Source: Thermoguttaceae bacterium (GTDB lineage Bacteria > Planctomycetota > Planctomycetia > Pirellulales > Thermoguttaceae). Taken from it: 14,081 nt of DNA. Each line of letters opens with the position of its first letter. Position 1 is the stretch's first letter. The stretch spans positions 1 through 14,081 of the forward strand of contig JANLFZ010000114.1 in assembly GCA_024653385.1 (NCBI GenBank), read 5' to 3'. Position numbers and translations under genes: made by a program. Below, one piece after another: positions 1-5,176 of this stretch. The notes under the pieces were generated by a model. The model did not search any database. It was not told where the DNA came from and was given only the letters and a program-made list of their open reading frames with translations.

Positions 1-79
1 TTCCTTGCTCTCTCATGTTTGCCCAACTTATTGTTTTACAGGCCCCAAGGCCCGGGCATGAGGGCCGACTTGCGCGGTC

Positions 80-1255
80 TTACTCCGGTTTCGTCCCGTA
101 GAACACAAGATTCACGATGCGCCACTGTCCCCGGTGCTTCATCAGGGTGAAGTGGTCGTACCCGAACTCCGTGCGCGGGCCGGCGGAGAGTTTCCAGTAA
201 ACGACCGCGCGTGCCAGGCGGGCCTCGATGCGGATGTCGATCGTCTGAGGCGTTTCGATCATGCGGTGCGGGGCCACGCGGTGGCATTCGGCTTGGCTGG
301 CCAGAAACGGCGCCAGGTCGGAGTGTTCGAGCTGCCCGTTCGGGCCGATGAACTGCACGCAAGCCCCGGGCATGAAGCATTCGCCGTAGCCCTTGAGGTC
401 CTGGTTCGACCAGGTGCGGAAGTAGCGCCGGATGAGTTCCTCGACCTCGGCCACGCGCGGGTCGTCGGCCGGCGGCTGCTTGGCCGCGGCGCGGGTCGGT
501 GTGTCGGCGCTGGTGGCATGCCAGGCCTCGAGCAGGTCGAGCACGAATCGGCGCACATACTCGGCCGTGATTTTCTGCGAGCCGATCGCGCTATCCAGCG
601 GCGGCACGTGGCAGAAAAGCACAAACGGAAGCCCGCGCTTGGCCTTGAGATGTTCCAAGGCGTAGAGCGTCTCCTCGCAAAGGTAGCGTCCGGCATCGGT
701 CGAGACTCGCACCGGATAGCCTTGGCCGCGCAGTGCCCGGGCCAGCCGATCGCAGTCGGCCGTCGCCCGAAGCACGTCCGGTCCGCCGGGGACGACCGTG
801 GGGCCGGGCGGCAGGTCGCCGCGGTTGTCTCGTTCGTTCCCCCGTTGGTTCGACGCTCTCGTTTCCAGTGCCATCGCGCCCGGCAACCCTTGGCCGAACG
901 CGAACACGGCCGCCGGCCGCACTTCCGAAATCGCCTGCTCCAACTGCTCCATCGGGGCACCCCAGATCACGCGGAGCCGCCGCGAAGCCAACCGGTACTC
1001 TTTCCATGTCCGGCCGTCCAACCCCGCGATGCCCTCCCAGGAAGCGTTCGGCGGGCGCCCCGCACCAAACGGCTCGAAGCCGGTCAGCAGGATGACCGGC
1101 TGCTCGGGCGGCGCGGCGGCCGCCGAGACGGGCTCTGTCCGAACCTCCGTATCGTCCTCGACGGCGGACGAGGGCCGGCAGCCGGCAGCCACCATCGCCA
1201 CCAGCCAGGCGAGCGGCGCCACCAGGGGAAACGGTCGGCAGAACAGTCTCATCAT
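80..1255 (-). CDS. Lipoprotein: pyroglutamyl peptidase (C15)-like domain fused to NTF2/SnoaL-like domain
   Basis: The 391-aa product starts with a hydrophobic signal segment (residues 8-25) ending in a lipobox-like AAGC, so Cys26 is probably lipidated and the protein exported. Residues 53-245 resemble peptidase family C15, which removes N-terminal pyroglutamate: the LLTGFEPFG opening at 56-64 is diagnostic. The family triad can be placed at Glu131 (in ALET), Cys193 (in GRYLCEE) and His216 (in FCHVPPL). About 20 residues of Ala/Pro-rich linker lead to residues 266-390, which look like a SnoaL/NTF2-like fold (RYFRTWSNQDLKGY near 278-290, ending WRIVNLVFYG). C15 enzymes are normally about 200-220 aa, cytoplasmic and single-domain, so both the export signal and the fusion are unusual. 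GGAGG at 1263-1267, complementary strand, sits 7 nt before ATG 1255; the next codon is also ATG. The gene stands alone and diverges from the yceH-like gene. Family assignment is by recognised motifs; substrate is unknown. Confidence 0.85.
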   Translation of the reverse strand: MMRLFCRPFPLVAPLAWLVAMVAAGCRPSSAVEDDTEVRTEPVSAAAAPPEQPVILLTGFEPFGAGRPPNASWEGIAGLDGRTWKEYRLASRRLRVIWGAPMEQLEQAISEVRPAAVFAFGQGLPGAMALETRASNQRGNERDNRGDLPPGPTVVPGGPDVLRATADCDRLARALRGQGYPVRVSTDAGRYLCEETLYALEHLKAKRGLPFVLFCHVPPLDSAIGSQKITAEYVRRFVLDLLEAWHATSADTPTRAAAKQPPADDPRVAEVEELIRRYFRTWSNQDLKGYGECFMPGACVQFIGPNGQLEHSDLAPFLASQAECHRVAPHRMIETPQTIDIRIEARLARAVVYWKLSAGPRTEFGYDHFTLMKHRGQWRIVNLVFYGTKPE

Positions 1256-1329
1256 GCAAATGCCTCCGGTCGTCGGACCTTCACGCAGCCGGTGCCGCAG
1301 GGGGTTCCCGGTAATACCAATGTACCTCG

Positions 1330-1367
1330 GTCCGGTGGTGCCCGCGAGGGCAACGCGTGGGCCGGAC
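1330..1367 (+). promoter_or_regulatory. Nested stem-loop, possible leader RNA structure
   Basis: GTCCGG (1330-1335) is complementary to CCGGAC (1362-1367). Inside it TGCCC (1339-1343) pairs with GGGCA (1348-1352) around the loop GCGA, which fits the GNRA tetraloop rule when read on the plus strand. This suggests an RNA structure in the 5' leader of the yceH-like gene, but a DNA operator or chance in GC-rich sequence is possible. Confidence 0.3.
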
Positions 1368-1409
1368 GCATTTACACGGCGGCGGCGCTTCAGTATGAAT
1401 GGGGGCTAT

Positions 1410-1435
1410 CGCGGGATCGCCCAAAGCATCCCGCG
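1410..1435 (+). promoter_or_regulatory. 8-bp perfect hairpin upstream of yceH-like gene
   Basis: CGCGGGAT (1410-1417) and ATCCCGCG (1428-1435) are perfectly complementary across a 10-nt loop. It lies about 70 bp before the yceH-like start and is not followed by a T-run, so a leader hairpin or a dyad operator fits better than a terminator. Confidence 0.35.
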
Positions 1436-1505
1436 GTGGTGGAACACCGGCGGCCCCGATGGAACCATTGGGCAAGCCGGCAGCTTGTCCTAGGGAGGAT
1501 CCTTC

Positions 1506-2309
1506 ATGACTGACGAGTCAGCACCTCAGACGCAGCCTGCTGGTCCGCGATGGCAGCCGATCGGGCCGATCGACCGCCGCGTGCTCGGCGTGCTCGTGGA
1601 AAAGGCGAAGACCACGCCCGACGCCTACCCCATGTCGCTCAACGCGCTGGTGACCGGCTGCAACCAAAAGAGCAATCGCCACCCGCTCATGCAGCTTGCG
1701 CCGGAAGATGTCGAGGAATCGCTCGAGCGTCTCCGCCACCTGGGCGCCGTGGGAATCGTCCAAGGGATGGGTCGGGTCTCGAAATATCGGCATTACTTCT
1801 ACGAATGGCTTGGCGTCGACAAGGTCGAGGCGGCAGTGATGGCCGAGTTGCTGCTGCGCGGCGCCCAGACCGAGGGCGAATTGCGCGGACACGTCTCGCG
1901 CATGGAGCCGATTGCCGACTTGACCGCCTTGCGCCCGGTGCTCGAGTCGCTGAAGGCCAAGGGGTTGGTGGTCCCCTTGACCCCCGAAGGCCGCGGCCAT
2001 GTGGTCGCGCATGCCCTTTACTCGCCGCGCGAGTTGGAACACCTCAGGATCCAGTACGCCGGCGCGGCGGTCGCGCCGGAAGGGAACCTTCAGGCGATGG
2101 TCCCGACCGACACCTCGGCAACCGCCGCGCCGCCATCGGCGGCCGGCTCCCGTGGACCGACACTGGCCGAATTGAGCCAAGCCATCGACAGCCTTCAGAC
2201 GCAGGTCGCCGAACTGCGTCACGACGTTGGCCGATTGTCGGGCGACCTCGACAAGGCCCGGCAAGAAATCCTCCGCCTGCGTGCCGAACTGGGCGAAACC
2301 AGCCCGTAG
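1506..2309 (+). CDS. yceH: YceH/DUF480 family protein with C-terminal coiled coil
   Basis: The 267-aa protein belongs to the YceH (DUF480) family, whose members have two winged-helix-like domains and no firmly known function. Hallmarks are visible: IDRRVLGVLVEKAKTTPD (22-39), YPMSLNALVTGCNQKSNR (41-58), the AELLLRGAQTEGELR stretch (113-127) and the domain-ending ALYSPREL (170-177). The family core ends near residue 185. A low-complexity Ala/Pro/Ser linker (187-216) then leads to a heptad-rich helix (219-264: LAELSQAIDSLQTQVAELR onward) that should form a coiled coil; such tails occur in some family members. Start ATG 1506 is supported by GGGAGG at 1493-1498 with 7-nt spacing. It is monocistronic, with a putative terminator after it. 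The family call is firm; a DNA-binding or regulatory role is inference from the fold only. Confidence 0.92.
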   Translation: MTDESAPQTQPAGPRWQPIGPIDRRVLGVLVEKAKTTPDAYPMSLNALVTGCNQKSNRHPLMQLAPEDVEESLERLRHLGAVGIVQGMGRVSKYRHYFYEWLGVDKVEAAVMAELLLRGAQTEGELRGHVSRMEPIADLTALRPVLESLKAKGLVVPLTPEGRGHVVAHALYSPRELEHLRIQYAGAAVAPEGNLQAMVPTDTSATAAPPSAAGSRGPTLAELSQAIDSLQTQVAELRHDVGRLSGDLDKARQEILRLRAELGETSP

Positions 2310-2353
2310 TGGTCGGCGTTGTCCGTCCGAGGGGCCGCGTTTCATCCCCTACA

Positions 2354-2393
2354 GCACCCGCCGATCGGGTGCCGCGACCGCTTTCTTCACTTT
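2354..2393 (+). terminator. Putative intrinsic terminator after yceH-like gene
   Basis: GCACCCG (2354-2360) and CGGGTGC (2366-2372) form a perfect 7-bp GC-rich stem with a 5-nt loop, 45 bp after the yceH-like stop. A pyrimidine-rich, T-containing stretch (2381-2393) follows about 8 nt later. That stretch is itself the loop of a second hairpin, GACCGC (2376-2381) with GCGGTC (2395-2400). The U-tract is imperfect and offset. Confidence 0.4.
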
Positions 2394-2574
2394 GGCGGTC
2401 GTGAAACTATAGGAAAACAAGGAAGGATGAAGCGGAGCGGAGCAATCCGGTAAAGCCTTCTGGTTGTGCATCCGATCGGAATTGAGCGGGTGCCACGGGT
2501 TGTTCCGGACTCGCGTGACGTGCGTTTTGGGCTGCTAAGGACGTTTGACTTGCCGAAACGCCGCTTGGCCAAGT

Positions 2575-2579
2575 GGAGG
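2575..2579 (+). promoter_or_regulatory. RBS fixing the start of the TolC-like gene
   Basis: GGAGG lies 7 nt before ATG 2587. It chooses this start over an upstream in-frame TTG at 2545, which would place 14 extra residues ahead of an otherwise standard lipoprotein signal peptide. Confidence 0.75.
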
Positions 2580-2586
2580 CCAAAAA

Positions 2587-3996
2587 ATGCTTGGCCGCTG
2601 GACGGTGCTCACGCTTCTGTTGGCGTTTTCTTGGTTTCTTGGAGGGTGCGGCGCCTCCAGGGCGGTGCGCGATCCCGAGTACGCTCGGCTCGCTTGTGCC
2701 ATCGCACGCTCGCAGGCCAGTGCCGATCCATCGGCTGAAGCGGTTCCCCCGGTACTCGATCGTCTTGCAGGACCGCAGCCCGTCGAGGTCTACATCGAGT
2801 TCGCGCTGGCCCAGAACCCCGAGATCCATGCAGCGCGCAAGCAGGTCGAGGTGGCGGCCTATCGCGTGCCGCAGGCGGCCAGCCTCGAAGATCCGACGCT
2901 CTCGGTGATGGGGTTCCCGTTCGTGCCGAACGTGCCGCAGACGGCGTCGGGCCGCGAAACCGTACGCATGTCGGCCACGCAGGAGATCCCGTGGGTCGGC
3001 AAACTGCGGGCGCGGGCAGCCGTGGCCGAGGCCGAGGTGGAGGTCGCTCGGCGCCGACTGGCGACGGCCGAGCTGGAAGTGATCGAACAAGTCAAGCGGG
3101 CCTACTACGAACTGTATTTCGTCCAGCGGTCCCTCCGAATCGCCACGGACGAGCGCAGACTGCTGGACGAGATCGTCAAGATCGCCCAATTGAAGTATCA
3201 AACCGGCGAAGTGAGCCAGCAGGATGTTCTGCGGGCCCAATTGGAGGTTTCGAACCTGGAGAACGAGCTGATCCGGCTGCGCCAAGAACGGGCCAGCACC
3301 CAGGCCCAACTCGCCCGGCTGCTCCACGTCTCGCCCGAGACACCCTTGGCCGCCCTCGAACGCCTGCCCGACGACCAGGTTCCCACCGATCTCGAGCGCC
3401 TTTACGAGCAAGCGGTCGCTTCGCGGCCCGAACTGCACGCGCAACTGGCGATGATCGAGCGGGACCGGCAGAACCTCGACCTGGCGCGGCTGGGCTACTT
3501 TCCGGACCTAGCCTTGACGGTGGATTGGGCCGAAATGTCGCGCCGGCGGGCCATGGCGCCCACGGCGGACGGTCTGGACGATGTGGGCATCGGCATGATG
3601 GTCAACGTGCCCATCTACCGCAAGCGCCTCGACGCCTCGGTGCGCGAGGCCGAAGCCCAAACCGTGGCCAGCGCACGAGAATATGACGCGCTTCGCGACC
3701 GGACCGTCGAACAAGTCAAGGATCTCTACGCCCAGGCCGCCAGCCAACACGAACTGATCGGGCTGTTCCGCAACGAGATCGTCCCCAAGGCGGAACAGGC
3801 TTTCGAGGCCTCGCTGGCCGCTTACCAGGCGGGTCGGACCGATTTCCTGCAATTGCTCGACAACTGGCGTCAGGTTCTGCGGTTCCAGGTGGCGCTGGCC
3901 CGACTGGAGAGCCAGCTCCAGCAGACCCTGGCGGCGTTGGAACGCCTGGTCGGCGGCGAGCTTCCGGGCCAGCAGTCGACCACGGAAAGCCGGTGA
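2587..3996 (+). CDS. TolC/CusC-like outer membrane efflux lipoprotein
   Basis: The 469-aa product is an outer-membrane factor of the TolC superfamily, which forms the exit duct of tripartite efflux pumps. Residues 1-20 are a signal peptide ending in LGGC, making Cys21 the likely lipidated residue, as in CusC and OprM. Two OEP repeats follow, roughly 66-248 and 268-460. Each has long Ala/Gln/Glu/Leu-rich helices, for example LKYQTGEVSQQDVLRAQLEV in the first and AYQAGRTDFLQLLDNWRQVL in the second, the classic duplicated signature. The sequence QEIPWVGKLRAR resembles the PWPGKL element of heavy-metal (CusC/CzcC-type) members, so metal export is the best guess. No adaptor (CusB) or RND pump (CusA) gene is adjacent, which is odd; the partner must be encoded elsewhere. 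It is followed after 33 bp by a small Cys-rich lipoprotein gene, probably cotranscribed. Confidence 0.9.
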   Translation: MLGRWTVLTLLLAFSWFLGGCGASRAVRDPEYARLACAIARSQASADPSAEAVPPVLDRLAGPQPVEVYIEFALAQNPEIHAARKQVEVAAYRVPQAASLEDPTLSVMGFPFVPNVPQTASGRETVRMSATQEIPWVGKLRARAAVAEAEVEVARRRLATAELEVIEQVKRAYYELYFVQRSLRIATDERRLLDEIVKIAQLKYQTGEVSQQDVLRAQLEVSNLENELIRLRQERASTQAQLARLLHVSPETPLAALERLPDDQVPTDLERLYEQAVASRPELHAQLAMIERDRQNLDLARLGYFPDLALTVDWAEMSRRRAMAPTADGLDDVGIGMMVNVPIYRKRLDASVREAEAQTVASAREYDALRDRTVEQVKDLYAQAASQHELIGLFRNEIVPKAEQAFEASLAAYQAGRTDFLQLLDNWRQVLRFQVALARLESQLQQTLAALERLVGGELPGQQSTTESR

Positions 3997-4029
3997 CGCT
4001 CGACCCGATTCGCCCAGGAGGGATGGACC

Positions 4030-4254
4030 ATGTCGTTCTCGACCCCCATGATCTGGCTGCTCGTCGCGGTTGCCTTGTTCGCCACGGCCGGTGGTTGCGC
4101 CCGGGCCTATCACGCCTACCCGTGCGGTTGCGTGCCATATGGCTACTGCGCCGAGCCACCTCTTCCGCATGTCATGTACTGCGGTTCCTGCACGGCGGTG
4201 CCCTCGCAAGCCCAGCAGGCCCCGTCGCCCGAACCAAGTGGTCCTTCACCTTGA
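4030..4254 (+). CDS. Small Cys-rich lipoprotein, unknown function
   Basis: This 74-aa ORF has AGGAGG at 4016-4021, 8 nt before ATG 4030. A hydrophobic segment (7-20) ends in AGGC, so Cys23 may be lipidated. The mature part is short and rich in Tyr, Pro and Cys: CxC at 32-34, Cys40 and CxxC at 51-54, with His28, His47 and Met49 nearby. It ends in a Gln/Pro/Ser tail. I do not recognise a family. Its position 33 bp behind a metal-type efflux duct gene, plus the potential metal ligands, suggests a periplasmic metal-binding accessory, but this is inference. Disulfide-bonded surface lipoprotein is an alternative. Good RBS, leader peptide and operon-like spacing support it being a real gene despite its size. 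Confidence 0.65.
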   Translation: MSFSTPMIWLLVAVALFATAGGCARAYHAYPCGCVPYGYCAEPPLPHVMYCGSCTAVPSQAQQAPSPEPSGPSP

Positions 4255-4258
4255 AAAG

Positions 4259-4319
4259 CGGTCCGCGGCATCTCGCTTTCCGGATCCGGACTGCGCGGCC
4301 TATGCGCGGCCGCGGACCG
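4259..4319. terminator. Large inverted repeat between convergent genes, candidate bidirectional terminator
   Basis: CGGTCCGCGGC (4259-4269) is a perfect 11-bp complement of GCCGCGGACCG (4309-4319). The 39-nt interior contains the palindrome CCGGATCCGG (4280-4289) and a direct repeat GCGCGGCC (4293-4300 and 4304-4311). It starts 5 bp after the small lipoprotein stop and its right arm lies inside the last codons of the convergent minus-strand gene. There is no clear T-run on either side, so it may act as a transcript-end stabiliser or Rho-associated structure rather than a classical terminator. Confidence 0.45.
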
Positions 4320-4809
4320 GGGCGTCGAAGTGGAAGAATGAGACGAAGCTGCTATTGACTAGGACGACTTTGGTCCTCACGTCGTCGGGAACACCCGGAA
4401 GCGACACGCTGGCGTGCGGAATCGGAAAGAAGGTCTGAAGCTCGTGGCACAGGGCGACCACCGGGTCGTCGGTGTCGCGCAGTTGCAGCCGGCCGCGCAC
4501 GACGTAGCCGAGGACGAGCAAGATGGCCTCGTATTCCTTCTTCTGAACGAAGCACGCCAGGCGTTTGTCGCGGGCTTCGTGCGATTCGGAAGCCGGGATG
4601 GCCAGCCCGATCTGAGCCTTGCGGATGGCCGCCGCGGGAACGGACGCCACGCAGCCGGTCCCATCGCGCTGGACAAGCTGTACGTTGGTCACGCGGAGGA
4701 AATCGCTCGTCCGGTCGTTCAGCGTGTCGAGCAGACGCTGGCCGTTCGTGGGAACGTCGGCCGTCAAGAGATGTTCATACGTGGCGAGGATCGTGCGCAA
4801 TTCGGTCAT
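4300..4809 (-). CDS. Hypothetical protein, possible tandem beta-module duplication
   Basis: A 169-aa protein with no signal peptide, membrane segment or recognised catalytic motif; probably cytoplasmic. Residues 14-68 and 103-161 look like two versions of one module: a short strand, a helix (LLDTLNDRTSDFL versus VVALCHELQTFF), a strand pair (VTNVQLV versus IPHASVSLP) and a final strand after a charged loop (AAIRKAQI versus VNSSFVSFFHF). The linker (70-100) is charged, then hydrophobic. The duplication is read by eye and similarity is weak. The start ATG at 4809 has a GGGAGAG-like RBS about 5 nt upstream on the minus strand. It diverges from the pilus/secretion cluster and converges on the small lipoprotein gene. 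Function unknown; a regulatory or assembly accessory role for the cluster is conceivable but unsupported. Confidence 0.65.
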   Translation of the reverse strand: MTELRTILATYEHLLTADVPTNGQRLLDTLNDRTSDFLRVTNVQLVQRDGTGCVASVPAAAIRKAQIGLAIPASESHEARDKRLACFVQKKEYEAILLVLGYVVRGRLQLRDTDDPVVALCHELQTFFPIPHASVSLPGVPDDVRTKVVLVNSSFVSFFHFDAPVRGRA

Positions 4810-5176
4810 GCGTGCTCTCCCGACCTCCCCCAGAAGGCCTCGGGCGATCGAGGTGAATTGGTCCGCGTTCCTCCCGCAGGGCCGTTGCGGTCATGCTGCA
4901 CAGCCGTGGGCATGCTCCCCCCCGAGATGACCACGGCGATCGATTGGGCGTTGGAGGACGCTAACCAACCGTAGGTCATGGTTCGCTCGAGAGCGGTTTA
5001 GGATAGGTTGGTCCCCCGATCTGGAGGGGACGCTCGGAGAATTCGTCAAGGTGCGTCTAAACCGACCCGATTCCAGGAAAGACAGGCACCGCGTTGGGGA
5101 CCGCAGGCAGTACCCGAAAGTGCAGGTGCCGTATGGGATTCGTCCCGAATCGGGCTGTACGACTCGGCATCGCATC
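4810..5176. other. Divergent intergenic region upstream of the secretin
   Basis: About 370 bp between the minus-strand hypothetical gene and the chosen secretin start. It contains the nested palindromic element at 4964-5012. The part from 5051 could instead be coding, if the secretin begins at GTG 5051 (GGAG at 5036-5039, 11-nt spacing). Codon third-position GC in 5051-5300 is lower than in the rest of the secretin gene, so composition does not settle it. I see nothing else convincing. Confidence 0.45.
4964..5012 (+). promoter_or_regulatory. Nested inverted repeats upstream of the pilus/secretion cluster
   Basis: ACCAACC (4964-4970) pairs with GGTTGGT (5006-5012). Between them lies CGCTCGAGAGCG (4984-4995), which has perfect 5-bp arms around GA. 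A -10-like TAGGAT at 4999-5004 falls inside, but no matching -35 is seen at the usual distance. It could be an operator or a leader structure for the cluster. Confidence 0.3.

Larger units (their letters stand above)
1256..1505. other. Divergent intergenic region with two hairpins
   Basis: This gap separates two divergently transcribed genes, so both promoters should lie here. It holds a nested inverted repeat at 1330-1367 and an 8-bp hairpin at 1410-1435 (listed separately). I could not identify a convincing -35/-10 pair for either gene. No ORF in it looks coding. Confidence 0.6.

Noticed and set aside
49..66. Hairpin GGCCC/GGGCC after the minus-strand lipoprotein gene
   Set aside because: Only 5 bp, in GC-rich sequence, with no T-run on the minus-strand side; too weak to call a terminator.
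134..1513. Long plus-strand open frame (459 codons) covering the lipoprotein gene
   Set aside because: It is antisense to a frame with clear C15 motifs, signal peptide and RBS. Its product is Arg/Gly/His-rich with no recognisable motif, as expected from GC-rich shadow frames.
2545..2586. Upstream TTG start for the TolC-like gene
   Set aside because: GGAGG sits 7 nt before ATG 2587, and ATG 2587 gives a normal lipoprotein signal peptide.
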